The notes under the pieces were generated by a model. It was not told the origin of the DNA, did no database searches, and saw only the letters and a list, made by a program, of their open reading frames with translations. DNA of 64,000 nucleotides. Source: Ascarosepion bandense. Lineage: Eukaryota > Mollusca > Cephalopoda > Sepiida > Sepiidae. Every line of letters begins with the position of its first letter. Position 1 is the first letter of the stretch. The position numbers and the translations under genes are program-made. The DNA lies in assembly GCA_037127315.1 (NCBI GenBank), contig JBBBDQ010001945.1:88501-152500 (forward strand), in the 5' to 3' direction. Shown here one piece after another: positions 41,230-55,800 of this stretch.

Positions 41230-42990
41230 AGAATCTGAAGTATTCTATGCTTAACTATATTCATATTGTTGTTCTGGACTTTAAACGTTTGCATTCTTTC
41301 TACCTTTCTTCATAAAGAACAGATTTATGGACTATAAAGTATTTTAGGCTCAACTATATTCATATTGTGGTTCTGGACTTTAGCATTCTTTCTACCTTTC
41401 TTGGTAAAGAACAGATGTTTTTGAATTTGAAGTATTTTATACTCAATTCTATTCATATTTTTTGTGAACTATAGACCTTAGCATTCATTCTACCTTTCTT
41501 GATAGAAAAAAGATTTTTTGGATTTTGAAGCATATAAGCTCAGCTCTATTTATACTGTGGTTTCTGACCATAGACCTTAGAATTTCTTCTACCTTCCTTG
41601 ATAAAGAACAGATTTTTTGGAGTTTCCAGTATTTTATGCTCAGCTCTATTCATAGTTTTTTTCATGACTACAGACTTTAGCATTCATTCTACCTTTCTTG
41701 ATAGAGAACAGAATTTTTGGAATTTGAAGTATTTTATGCTCAGCTCTGTTTATACTGTGGTTTCTGACTATAGACCTTAGCATTCCTTCTACTTTCCTTG
41801 ATAAAGAACAGATTTTTTGGAGTTTGCAATATTTTATGCTCAGCTCTATTCATATTTTTTCAGGACTATAGACATTAGCATCCTTTCTACCTTTCTTGAT
41901 ACATAACAGATTTCTTGGAGTTTGAAGTATTTTATGCTCAGCTCTATTCATATATTTTTCAGGGTTATAGACTTTAGCATTCTTTCAACTTTTCTTTATA
42001 TAATAGATCTTTTGACGGTTGAAGTATTTTATGCTCAGCTCTATTTATACTGTGCTTTTTGACTATAGACCTTAGCATACCTTCGACCTTCCTTGATAAA
42101 GAACAGATTGTTTGGAATTTGCAGTATTGTATGCTCTGCTCTATTCATATTTTTTTCAGGACTATGGAGTTTAGCATTCATTCTACCATTCTTGATACAT
42201 AACAGATTTTTTGGAGTTGAAGTATTTTATGCTCAGCTCTATTTATATTGTAGTCTTTGACAATAGAACTTAGCATTCCTTCTACATTCTTTGAAACATA
42301 ACAGGTTTTTTGGAGTTTGCAGTATTTTATGCTCAGCTCTATTCATATTTTTTCAGGACTATAAACTTTAGAATTCTTTCTACCTTTCTTGATACATAAC
42401 AGTTTTTTTGGCGTTTGAAGTATTTTATGCTCAGCTCTATTTATACTGTGGTTTTTGTCTATAGACCGTAGCATTCCTTCTACCTTCCGTGATAAAGAAC
42501 AGACATTTTGGAGTTTGCAGTATTTTATGCTCAGCCCTATTCATATTTTTTTCAGAACTATAGACTTTAGCATTCTTTCTACCTTTCTTGATACATAACA
42601 GATTTTTTGCTGTTTGAAGTATTTTATGCTCAGCTCTATTTACACTATTGTTTTTGACCATAGACCTTAGCATTCCTTCTCCCTTCCTTGATAAAGAACA
42701 GATTTTTTGGAGTTTGCAGTATTTTATGCTGAGCACTATTTATATTTTTTTTCAGGACTATAGACTTTAGCATTCTTTCTACCTTTCTTGATACATTACA
42801 GAGTTTTTGGAATTTGAAAATTTTTATGCTTAGCTTATTCATATTGTAGGTTTGGACTATAGACCTTGGAATTCTTTCTACCTTTCTTGATAGAGAAAAG
42901 ATTTTCGGAGTTTTAAATATTTTATACTTAGTCCCATTCATATTGTGGTTTTGGATTATAAACCTTTGCATTTTTTCTACCTTTCTTTAT
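41230..42990. repeat. Diverged left edge of the 100-bp satellite, partly dimeric
   Basis: Monomers of about 97-101 bp share TTTTATGCTCAGCTCTATT and TTCTACCTTTCTTGATA with the main array but carry many substitutions. From about 41450 to 42760 two alternating variants can be followed: one with TGTGGTTTTTGACTATAGAC and CCTTGATAAAGAACAG, the other with TTTTTCAGGACTATAGAC and CTTGATACATAACAG. This gives an approximately 200-bp dimeric period that is lost in the core. Confidence 0.9.
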
Positions 42991-45900
42991 AGAGAACATA
43001 TTTTTTGGTGTTTGGAGTATTTTATGCTCAGCTCTATTCATATTGTGGTTTTGGATTATAAACCTTTGCATTTTTTCTACCTTTCTTTATAGAGAACATA
43101 TTTTTTGGTGTTTGGAGTATTTTATGCTCAGCTCTATTCATATTGTGGTTTTGGATTATAAACCTTTGCATTTTTTCTACCTTTCTTGATAGAGAACATA
43201 TTTTTTGGTGTTTGGAGTATTTTATGCTCAGCTCTATTCATATTGTGGTTTTGGATTATAAACCTTTGCATTTTTTCTACCTTTCTTTATAGAGAACATA
43301 TTTTTTGCAGTTTGGAATATTTTATGCTCAGCTCTATTCATATTGTGGTTTTGGATTATAAACCTTTGCATTTTTTCTACCTTTTTTGATAGAGAACATA
43401 TTTTTTGCAGTTTGGAATATTTTATGCTCAGCTCTATTCATATTGTGGTTTTGGATTATAAACCTTTACATTTTTTCTACCTTTCTTGATAGAGAACATA
43501 TTTTTTGCAGTTTGGAATATTTTATGCTCAGCTCTATTCATATTGTGGTTTTGGATTATAAACCTTTGCATTTTTTCTACCTTTCTTGATAGAGAAGATA
43601 TTTTTTGCAGTTTGGAATATTTTATGCTCAGCTCTATTCATATTGTGGTTTTGGATTATAAACCTTTGCATTTTTTCTACCTTTCTTGATAGAGAACATA
43701 TTTTTTGGTGTTTGGAGTATTTTATGCTCAGCTCTATTCATATTGTGGTTTTGGATTATAAACCTTTGCATTTTTTCTACCTTTCTTGATAGAGAACATA
43801 TTTTTTGGTGTTTGGAGTATTTTATGCTCAGCTCTATTCATATTGTGGTTTTGGATTATAAACCTTTGCATTTTTTCTACCTTTCTTGATAGAGAACATA
43901 TTTTTTGGTGTTTGGAGTATTTTATGCTCAGCTCTATTCATATTGTGGTTTTGGATTATAAACCTTTGCATTTTTTCTACCTTTTTTGATAGAGAACATA
44001 TTTTTTGCAGTTTGGAATATTTTATGCTCAGCTCTATTCATATTGTGGTTTTGAATTATAAACCTTTGCATTTTTTCTACCTTTCTTTATAGAGAACATA
44101 TTTTTTGGTGTTTGGAGTATTTTATGCTCAGCTCTATTCATATTGTGGTTTTGGATTATAAACCTTTGCATTTTTTCTACCTTTCTTTATAGAGAACATA
44201 TTTTTTGGTGTTTGGAGTATTTTATGCTCAGCTCTATTCATATTGTGGTTTTGGATTATAAACCTTTGCATTTTTTCTACCTTTCTTGATAGAGAACATA
44301 TTTTTTGGTGTTTGGAATATTTTATGCTCAGCTCTATTCATATTGTGGTTTTGGATTATAAACCTTTGCATTTTTTCTACCTTTTTTGATAGAGAACATA
44401 TTTTTTGGTGTTTGGAATATTTTATGCTCAGCTCTATTCATATTGTGGTTTTGAATTATAAACCTTTGCATTTTTTCTACCTTTCTTTATAGAGAACATA
44501 TTTTTTGGTGTTTGGAGTATTTTATGCTCAGCTCTATTCATATTGTGGTTTTGGATTATAAACCTTTGCATTTTTTCTACCTTTCTTTATAGAGAACATA
44601 GTTTTTGGTGTTTGGAGTATTTTATGCTCAGCTCTATTCATATTGTGGTTTTGGATTATAAACCTTTGCATTTTTTCTACCTTTCTTGATAGAGAACATA
44701 TTTTTTGGTGTTTGGAGTATTTTATGCTCAGCTCTATTCATATTGTGGTTTTGGATTATAAACCTTTGCATTTTTTCTACCTTTCTTGATAGAGAACATA
44801 TTTTTTGGTGTTTGGAATATTTTATGCTCAGCTCTATTCATATTGTGGTTTTGGATTATAAACCTTTGCATTTTTTCTACCTTTCTTTATAGAGAACATA
44901 TTTTTTGGTGTTTGGAATATTTCATGCTCAGCTCTATTCATATTGTGGTTTTGGATTATAAACCTTTGCATTTTTTCTACCTTTTTTGATAGAGAACATA
45001 TTTTTTGCAGTTTGGAATATTTTATGCTCAGCTCTATTCATATTGTGGTTTTGGATTATAAACCTTTGCATTTTTTCTACCTTTCTTGATAGAGAACATA
45101 TTTTTTGGTGTTTGGAGTATTTTATGCTCAGCTCTATTCATATTGTGGTTTTGGATTATAAACCTTTGCATTTTTTTCTACCTTTCTTTATAGAGAACAT
45201 ATTTTTTGGTGTTTGGAGTATTTTATGCTCAGCTCTATTCATATTGTGGTTTTGGATTATAAACCTTTGCATTTTTTCTACCTTTCTTGATAGAGAACAT
45301 ATTTTTTGGTGTTTGGAGTATTTTATGCTCAGCTCTATTCATATTGTGGTTTTGGATTATAAACCTTTGCATTTTTTCTACCTTTCTTTATAGAGAACAT
45401 ATTTTTTGCAGTTTGGAATATTTTATGCTCAGCTCTATTCATATTGTGGTTTTGGATTATAAACCTTTGCATTTTTTCTACCTTTTTTGATAGAGAACAT
45501 ATTTTTTGCAGTTTGGAATATTTTATGCTCAGCTCTATTCATATTGTGGTTTTGGATTATAAACCTTTGCATTTTTTCTACCTTTCTTTATAGAGAACAT
45601 ATTTTTTGGTGTTTGGAGTATTTTATGCTCAGCTCTATTCATATTGTGGTTTTGGATTATAAACCTTTGCATTTTTTCTACCTTTCTTTATAGAGAACAT
45701 ATTTTTTGGTGTTTGGAGTATTTTATGCTCAGCTCTATTCATATTGTGGTTTTGGATTATAAACCTTTGCATTTTTTCTACCTTTCTTTATAGAGAACAT
45801 ATTTTTTGCAGTTTGGAATATTTTATGCTCAGCTCTATTCATATTGTGATTTTGGATTATAAACCTTTGCATTTTTTCTACCTTTTTTGATAGAGAACAT

Positions 45901-48389
45901 ATTTTTTGCAGTTTGGAATATTTTATGCTCAGCTCTATTCATATTGTGGTTTTGGATTATAAACCTTTGCATTTTTTCTACCTTTCTTGATAGAGAACAT
46001 ATTTTTTGGTGTTTGGAGTATTTTATGCTCAGCTCTATTCATATTGTGGTTTTGGATTATAAACCTTTGCATTTCTTCTACCTTTCTTTATAGAGAACAT
46101 ATTTTTTGCAGTTTGGAATATTTTATGCTCAGCTCTATTCATATTGTGGTTTTGGATTATAAACCTTTGCATTTTTTCTACCTTTTTTGATAGAGAACAT
46201 ATTTTTTGGTGTTTGGAATATTTTATGCTCAGCTCTATTCATATTGTGGTTTTGGATTATAAACCTTTGCATTTTTTCTACCTTTCTTTATAGAGAACAT
46301 ATTTTTTGGTGTTTGGAGTATTTTATGCTCAGCTCTATTCATATTGTGGTTTTGGATTATAAACCTTTGCATTTTTTCTACCTTTCTTGATAGAGAACAT
46401 ATTTTTTGGTGTTTGGAGTATTTTATGCTCAGCTCTATTCATATTGTGGTTTTGGATTATAAACCTTTGCATTTTTTCTACCTTTTCTGATAGAGAACAT
46501 ATTTTTTGGTGTTTGGAATATTTTATGCTCAGCTCTATTCATATTGTGGTTTTGGATTATAAACCTTTGCATTTTTTCTACCTTTCTTGATAGAGAACAT
46601 ATTTTTTGGTGTTTGGAGTATTTTATGCTCAGCTCTATTCATATTGTGGTTTTGGATTATAAACCTTTGCATTTTTTCTACCTTTCTTGATAGAGAACAT
46701 ATTTTTTGGTGTTTGGAGTATTTTATGCTCAGCTCTATTCATATTGTGGTTTTGGATTATAAACCTTTGCATTTTTTCTACCTTTCTTGATAGAGAACAT
46801 ATTTTTTGGTGTTTGGAATATTTTATGCTCAGCTCTATTCATATTGTGGTTTTGGATTATAAACCTTTGCATTTTTTCTACCTTTCTTTATAGAGAACAT
46901 ATTTTTTGGTGTTTGGAATATTTTATGCTCAGCTCTATTCATATTGTGGTTTTGGATTATAAACCTTTGCATTTTTTCTACCTTTTTTGATAGAGAACAT
47001 ATTTTTTGCAGTTTGGAATATTTTATGCTCAGCTCTATTCATATTGTGGTTTTGGATTATAAACCTTTGCATTTTTTCTACCTTTCTTTTGATAGAGAAC
47101 ATATTTTTTGGTGTTTGGAGTATTTTATGCTCAGCTCTATTCATATTGTGGTTTTGGATTATAAACCTTTGCATTTTTTCTACCTTTCTTGATAGAGAAC
47201 ATATTTTTTGGTGTTTGGAATATTTTATGCTCAGCTCTATTCATATTGTGGTTTTGGATTATAAACCTTTGCATTTTTTCTACCTTTCTTGATAGAGAAC
47301 ATATTTTTTGGTGTTTGGAGTATTTTATGCTCAGCTCTATTCATATTGTGGTTTTGGATTATAAACCTTTGCATTTTTTCTACCTTTCTTGATAGAGAAC
47401 ATATTTTTTGGTGTTTGGAATATTTTATGCTCAGCTCTATTCATATTGTGGTTTTGGATTATAAACCTTTGCATTTTTTCTACCTTTCTTTATAGAGAAC
47501 ATATTTTTTGGTGTTTGGAGTATTTTATGCTCAGCTCTATTCATATTGTGATTTTGAATTATAAACCTTTGCATTTTTTCTACCTTTCTTTATAGAGAAC
47601 ATATTTTTTGGTGTTTGGAGTATTTTATGCTCAGCTCTATTCATATTGTGGTTTTGGATTATAAACCTTTGCATTTTTTCTACCTTTCTTGATAGAGAAC
47701 ATATTTTTTGGTGTTTGGAATATTTTATGCTCAGCTCTATTCATATTGTGGTTTTGGATTATAAACCTTTGCATTTTTTCTACCTTTTTTGATAGAGAAC
47801 ATATTTTTTGCAGTTTGGAATATTTTATGCTCAGCTCTATTCATATTGTGGTTTTGAATTATAAACCTTTGCATTTTTTCTACCTTTCTTTATAGAGAAC
47901 ATAGTTTTTGGTGTTTGGAGTATTTTATGCTCAGCTCTATTCATATTGTGGTTTTGGATTATAAACCTTTGCATTTTTTCTACCTTTCTTGATAGAGAAC
48001 ATATTTTTTGGTGTTTGGAGTATTTTATGCTCAGCTCTATTCATATTGTGGTTTTGGATTATAAACCTTTGCATTTTTTCTACCTTTCTTGATAGAGAAC
48101 ATATTTTTTGGTGTTTGGAATATTTTATGCTCAGCTCTATTCATATTGTGGTTTTGGATTATAAACCTTTGCATTTTTTCTACCTTTCTTTATAGAGAAC
48201 ATATTTTTTGGTGTTTGGAATATTTTATGCTCAGCTCTATTCATATTGTGGTTTTGGATTATAAACCTTTGCATTTTTTCTACCTTTTTTGATAGAGAAC
48301 ATATTTTTTGCAGTTTGGAATATTTTATGCTCAGATCTATTCATATTGTGGTTTTGGATTATAAACCTTTGCATTTTTTCGACCTTTCT

Positions 48390-50340
48390 TGATAGTATAT
48401 TTTTGGTGTTTGGAGTATTTTATGCTCAGCTCTATTCATATTGTGGTTTTGGATTATAAACCTTTGCATTTTCTACCTTTCTTTATAGAGAACATATTTT
48501 TTGGTGTTTGGAGTATTTATGCTCAGCTCTATTCATATTGTGGTTTTGGATTATAAACCTTTGCATTTTCTACTTTTTGATAGAACATATTTTTTGGTGT
48601 TTGAGTATTTTATGCTCAGCTCTATTCATATTGTGGTTTTGGATTATAAACCTTTGCATTTTTCTACCTTTCTTTATAGAGAACATATTTTTGCAGTTTG
48701 GAATATTTTGCTCAGCTCTATTCATATTGTGGTTTTGGATTATAAACCTTTGCATTTTTCCTACCTTTTTGATAGAGAACATATTTTTTGCAGTTTGGAA
48801 TATTTTGTACTCAGCTCTGTTCCAGCATATTGTGGTTTTGGATTATAAACCTTTGCATTTTTTCTACCTTTCTTTATAGAGAACATATTTTTTGGTGTTT
48901 GGAGTATTTTATGCTCAGCTCTATTCATATTGTGGTTTTGGATTATAAACCTTTGCATTTTTTCTACCTTTCTTTATAGAGAACATATTTTTTGGTGTTT
49001 GGGTATTTTATGCTCAGCTCTATTCATATTGTGGTTTTGGATTATAAACCTTTGCATTTTTTCCTTTCTTTATAGAGAACATATTTTTGCAGTTTGCAGA
49101 TATTTTATGCTCAGCTCTATTCATATTGTGGTTTTGGATTATAAACCTTTGCATTTTTTTCTACCTTTTGATAGAGAACATATTTTTTGCAGTTTGGAAT
49201 ATTTTATGCTCAGCTCTATTCATATTGTGGTTTTGGATTATAAACCTTTGCATTTCTACCTTTCTTTATAGAGAACATATTTTTTGGTGTTTGGAATATT
49301 TTATGCTCAGCTCTATTCATATTGTGGTTTTGGATTATAAACCTTTGCATTTTTTCTACCTTTTTTGATAGAGAACATATTTTTTGCAGTTTGGAATATT
49401 TTATGCTCAGCTCTATTCATATTGTGGTTTTGGATTATAAACCTTTGCATTTTTTCTACCTTTCTTGATAGAGAACATATTTTTGGTGTTTGGAGTATTT
49501 TATGCTCAGCTCTATTCATATTGTGGTTTTGGATTATAAACCTTTGCATTTTTTTCTACCTTTCTTGATAGAGAACATATTTTTTGGTGTTTGGAGTATT
49601 TCCATGTAGCTCTCATTGTATTGTGGTTTTGGATTATAAACCTTGCATTTTTTCTACCTTTCTTGATAGAGAACATGTTTTTTGGTGTTTGGAATATTTT
49701 GTATCGCTCTATTCTGTATTGGTTTGGATTATAAACCTTTGCATTTTCTACCTTTCTTGATAGAGAACATATTTTTGGTGTTTGGAGTATTTTATGCTCA
49801 GCTCTGTTCATATTGTGGTTTTGGATTATAAACCTTTGTTTTCTACCTTTCTTGATAGAACATATTTTTTGGTGTTTGGAGTATTTTATGCTCAGCTCTA
49901 TTCATATTGTGGTTTTGGATTATAAACCTTTGCATTTTTTTCTACCTTTCTTGATAGAGAACATATTTTTTGGTGTTTGGAGTATTTATGCTCAGCTCTA
50001 TTCATATTGTGGTTTTGGATTATAAACCTTTGCATTTTTCTACCTTTTTTGATGAAACATATTTTTTGCAGTTTGGAATATTTTATGCTCAACTCTATTC
50101 ATATTGTAGTTTTGGATTATAAACCTTTGCATTTTCTACCTTTCTTGATAGAGAACATCTTTTGGTGTTTGGAGTATTTTATGTCAAGCTCTATTCATAT
50201 TGTGGTTTTGGATTATAAACCTTTGCATTTTTTTCCTACCTTTCTTGATAGAGAACATATTTTTTGGTGTTTGGAATATTTTACTTCTCCAGCTCTATTC
50301 ATATTGTGGTTTTGGATTATAAACCTTTGCATTTTTTTCT
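48390..50340. repeat. Indel-dense block of the satellite (block 1)
   Basis: Monomers here lose or gain bases every few tens of bases, often in T-runs, and show garbled TATGCTCAGCTC words (for example near 49608 and 49693). Both neighbouring segments are nearly indel-free. The boundaries are abrupt. This looks more like unpolished long-read sequence than gradual decay. Confidence 0.75.
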
Positions 50341-52845
50341 ACCTTTCTTTATGGAGAACATATTTTTGGTGTTTGGAGTATTTTATGCTCAGCTCTATTC
50401 ATATTGTGATTTTGGATTATAAACCTTTGCATTTTTTCTACCTTTCTTTATAGAGAACATATTTTTTGGTGTTTGGAGTATTTTATGCTCAGCTCTATTC
50501 ATATTGTGGTTTTGGATTATAAACCTTTGCATTTTTTCTACCTTTCTTGATAGAGAACATATTTTTTGGTGTTTGGAGTATTTCATGCTCAGCTCTATTC
50601 ATATTGTGGTTTTGGATTATAAACCTTTGCATTTTTTCTACCTTTCTTGATAGAGAACATATTTTTTGGTGTTTGGAATATTTTATGCTCAGCTCTATTC
50701 ATATTGTGGTTTTGGATTATAAACCTTTGCATTTTTTCTACCTTTCTTGATAGAGAACATATTTTTTGGTGTTTGGAGTATTTTATGCTCAGCTCTATTC
50801 ATATTGTGGTTTTGGATTATAAACCTTTGCATTTTTTCTACCTTTCTTGATAGAGAACATATTTTTTGGTGTTTGGAATATTTTATGCTCAGCTCTATTC
50901 ATATTGTGGTTTTGGATTATAAACCTTTGCATTTTTTCTACCTTTCTTTATAGAGAACATATTTTTTGGTGTTTGGAGTATTTTATGCTCAGCTCTATTC
51001 ATATTGTGATTTTGAATTATAAACCTTTGCATTTTTTCTACCTTTCTTTATAGAGAACATATTTTTTGGTGTTTGGAGTATTTTATGCTCAGCTCTATTC
51101 ATATTGTGGTTTTGGATTATAAACCTTTGCATTTTTTCTACCTTTCTTGATAGAGAACATATTTTTTGGTGTTTGGAATATTTTATGCTCAGCTCTATTC
51201 ATATTGTGGTTTTGGATTATAAACCTTTGCATTTTTTCTACCTTTTTTGATAGAGAACATATTTTTTGCAGTTTGGAATATTTTATGCTCAGCTCTATTC
51301 ATATTGTGGTTTTGAATTATAAACCTTTGCATTTTTTCTACCTTTCTTTATAGAGAACATAGTTTTTGGTGTTTGGAGTATTTTATGCTCAGCTCTATTC
51401 ATATTGTGGTTTTGGATTATAAACCTTTGCATTTTTTCTACCTTTCTTGATAGAGAACATATTTTTTGGTGTTTGGAGTATTTTATGCTCAGCTCTATTC
51501 ATATTGTGGTTTTGGATTATAAACCTTTGCATTTTTTCTACCTTTCTTGATAGAGAACATATTTTTTGGTGTTTGGAATATTTTATGCTCAGCTCTATTC
51601 ATATTGTGGTTTTGGATTATAAACCTTTGCATTTTTTCTACCTTTCTTTATAGAGAACATATTTTTTGGTGTTTGGAATATTTTATGCTCAGCTCTATTC
51701 ATATTGTGGTTTTGGATTATAAACCTTTGCATTTTTTCTACCTTTTTTGATAGAGAACATATTTTTTGCAGTTTGGAATATTTTATGTCAGATCTATTCA
51801 TATTGTGGTTTTGGATTATAAACCTTTGCATTTTTTCGACCTTTCTTGATAGAGAACATATTTTTTGGTGTTTGGAGTATTTTATGCTCAGCTCTATTCA
51901 TATTGTGGTTTTGGATTATAAACCTTTGCATTTTTTCTACCTTTCTTTATAGAGAACATATTTTTTGGTGTTTGGAGTATTTTATGCTCAGCTCTATTCA
52001 TATTGTGGTTTTGGATTATAAACCTTTGCATTTTTTCTACCTTTTTTGATAGAGAACATATTTTTTGGTGTTTGGAGTATTTTATGCTCAGCTCTATTCA
52101 TATTGTGTTTTTGGATTATAAACCTTTGCATTTTTTCTACCTTTCTTTATAGAGAACATATTTTTTGCAGTTTGGAATATTTTATGCTCAGCTCTATTCA
52201 TATTGTGGTTTTGGATTATAAACCTTTGCATTTTTTCTACCTTTTTTGATAGAGAACATATTTTTTGCAGTTTGGAATATTTTATGCTCAGCTCTATTCA
52301 TATTGTGGTTTTGGATTATAAACCTTTGCATTTTTTCTACCTTTCTTTATAGAGAACATATTTTTTGGTGTTTGGAGTATTTTATGCTCAGCTCTATTCA
52401 TATTGTGGTTTTGGATTATAAACCTTTGCATTTTTTCTACCTTTCTTTATAGAGAACATATTTTTTGGTGTTTGGAGTATTTTATGCTCAGCTCTATTCA
52501 TATTGTGGTTTTGGATTATAAACCTTTGCATTTTTTCTACCTTTCTTTATAGAGAACATATTTTTTGCAGTTTGGAATATTTTATGCTCAGCTCTATTCA
52601 TATTGTGGTTTTGGATTATAAACCTTTGCATTTTTTCTACCTTTTTTGATAGAGAACATATTTTTTGCAGTTTGGAATATTTTATGCTCAGCTCTATTCA
52701 TATTGTGGTTTTGGATTATAAACCTTTGCATTTTTTCTACCTTTCTTGATAGAGAACATATTTTTTGGTGTTTGGAGTATTTTATGCTCAGCTCTATTCA
52801 TATTGTGGTTTTGGATTATAAACCTTTGCATTTCTTCTACCTTTC

Positions 52846-55800
52846 TTTATGAGAACATATTTTTGTAGTTTGGAATATTTTATGCTCAGCTCTATTCATA
52901 TTGTGGTTTTGGATTATAAACCTTTGCATTTTTTCTTTTTGATAAATTTTATATTTTTTGCAGTTTTGCAGATATTTTATGCTCAGCTCTATTCATATTG
53001 TGGTTTTGGATTATGACTTTGCATTTTTTCACCTTTCTTTATAGAGAACATATTTTTTGTTGTTTGGAGTATTTTATGCTCAGCTCTATTCATATTGTGG
53101 TTTTGGTTATAAAACTGCATTTCTACCTGTGATGAAAATTTCTATTTTGGTGTTTGGGTATTTTATGCTCAGCTCTATTCATATTGTGGTTTTGGATTAT
53201 AAACCTTTGCATTTTTTCTACCTTTTTTGATAGAGAACATATTTTGGTGTTTGAATACTTTATGCTCAGCTCTATTCATATTGTGGTTTTGGATTATAAA
53301 CCTTTGCATTTTCTACCTTTTCTTTCACTGAGAACATATTTTTTGGTGTTTGGAATATTTTATGCTCAGCTCTATTCATATTTGGTTTTTGGATTATAAC
53401 CTTTGCATTTTTTTCTACTTTTTTGATAAAATTTTATTTTTTTGCAGTTTGGAATATTTTATGCTCAGCTCTATTCATATTGTGGTTTGGATTATAAACC
53501 TTTGCATTTTTCTACCTTTCTTGATAGAGAACATATTTTTTGGTGTTTGGAGTATTTTGTGCTCAGCTCTATTCATATTGTGGTTTTGGATTATAAACCT
53601 TTGCATTTTTTCTACCTTTCTTGATGAGAACATATTTTTGGTGTTTGGAGTATTTCATGCTCAGCTCTATTCATATTGTGGTTTGGATTATAAACCTTTA
53701 CATTTTTCTCTTTTCTTGATGAAGACATATTTTTTGGTGTTTTGGAATATTTTATGTATAGTATATTCATATTGTGGTTTGGATTATAAACCTTTGCATT
53801 TTTTCACCTTTCTTGATAGAGAACATATTTTGTTTGGAATATTTCCTTCAGCTCATGTTATGTGCTGGTTTAGTTTCCTTTGTATTTTTCTTTTCTTTAT
53901 GAAACATATTTTGGTGTTTGGAATATTTTGCTCAGCTCTATTCATATTGTGGTTTTGGATTATAAACCTTTGCATTTTCTACCTTTTAGTGAATATTTTT
54001 TTTGGTTAGAATATTTTGTATGGCTCTATTCATATTTGTGGTTTTGGATTATAAGCTTTGCATTTTGCCTACCTTTCTTGATAGAGAACATATTTTTGTT
54101 GTTTGGAGCATTTTATGCTCAGCTCTGTTCATATTGTGGTTTTGGATTATAGTACCATTTTCTACCTTTCTTGATAAAGAACATAGCTATTTTTGGTATT
54201 TAGGAGTAATTTCAGCAACCAGCTCTACCAATTTCTGTGTGGTTTTGGATTATAAACCTTTTACATTTTTTCCACTTTCTTGATAGAGAACATATTTTTG
54301 GTGTTTGGAATATTTTATGCTCAGCTCTATTCATATTGTGGTTTTGGATTATAAACCTTTGCATTTTTTCTACCTTTCTTGATAGAACATATTTTTAGTG
54401 TTTGGAGTGTTTTATATGGCTCTATTCTTTTATTGCTTGGTTTTGGTTGCCAAACCTTTGCATTTTTCTACTTTCTTGATAGAGAACTATATTTTTTGGT
54501 GTTGGAATATTTATGCTCAGCTCTCTATTCTATATTGTGGTTTTTTTGGATTATAGGAAAACCTTTGCATTTTTTCACCTTTCTTGATAGAGAACATGTT
54601 TTTGGTGTTGATATTTGGCAACAAGCTCTATTCATATTGTGGTTTTAGGTTCTCAGCCTTTTGCATTTTTCTACCTTTTGATAGAGAACATATTTTTGAT
54701 TTGAATGTTTTCTTTCAAGCTCATTTATGGCATTGTGGTTTTAGTTATAAACCTTTTATTTCTGTGATAGAGGAACATATTTTTGGTGTTTGGAGTATTT
54801 TGTAAACAATCTATTCATATTGTGGTTTTGGATTATAAAACCTTTGCATTTTTCTACCTTTCTTGATAGAACATATTTTTGGTATTTTGGAATATTTTTG
54901 TATAGCTCTATTCCTTGTTGTGGTTTTGGATGTAAACACTTTGCATTTTTCTACCTTTCTTTATAGAGAACATATTTTTGGTATTTTGGAGTATTTTATG
55001 CTCAGCTCTATTTATATTGTGGTTTTGGATTATAAACCTTTGCATTTTTCTACCTTTCTTGATAAAGTATATTTTGGTGTTTGGGCATTTTTATGCTCAG
55101 CTCTATTCATATTGTGTTTGGATTATAACCTTTGCATTTTTCTGCTTTCTTTGCAGAGAACATTTTTTGGTGTTTGGAATATTTTATGCTCAACTCATTA
55201 CTTATTCATGGTTTGGATTATAAACCTTTGCATTTTTCTACCCTTTTTTAAGATGAGAAGTTCTTTTGTGTTTTTTGGGTGCTTTGAATATTTTGTGCTC
55301 AGATCTATTCATATTGTGGTTTTGGATTATAAACCTTTGCATTTTTTCGACCTTTCTTGATAGAGAACATATTTTTGGTGTTTGGAGTATTTTATGCTCA
55401 GCTCTATTCATATTGTGGTTTTGGATTATAAACCTTTGCATTTTTTCCTTTCTTTATAGAGAACATATTTTCAGGTGTTTGGAGTATTTTATGCTCAGCT
55501 CTATTCATATTGTGGTTTTGGATTATAAACCTTTGCATTTTCTACCTTTTTTTGATAGAGAACATATTTTTTGGTGTTTGGAGTATTTTATGCTCAGCTC
55601 TATTCATATTGTGGTTTTGGATTATAAACCTTTGCATTTTTTCTACCTTTCTTTATAGAGAACATATTTTTTGCAGTTTGGAATATATTTTTTATGCTCA
55701 GCTCTATTCATATTGTGGTTTTGGATTATAAACCTTTGCATTTTCTACCTTTTTTGATAGAGAACATATTTTTTGCAGTTTGGAATATTTTATGCTCAGC

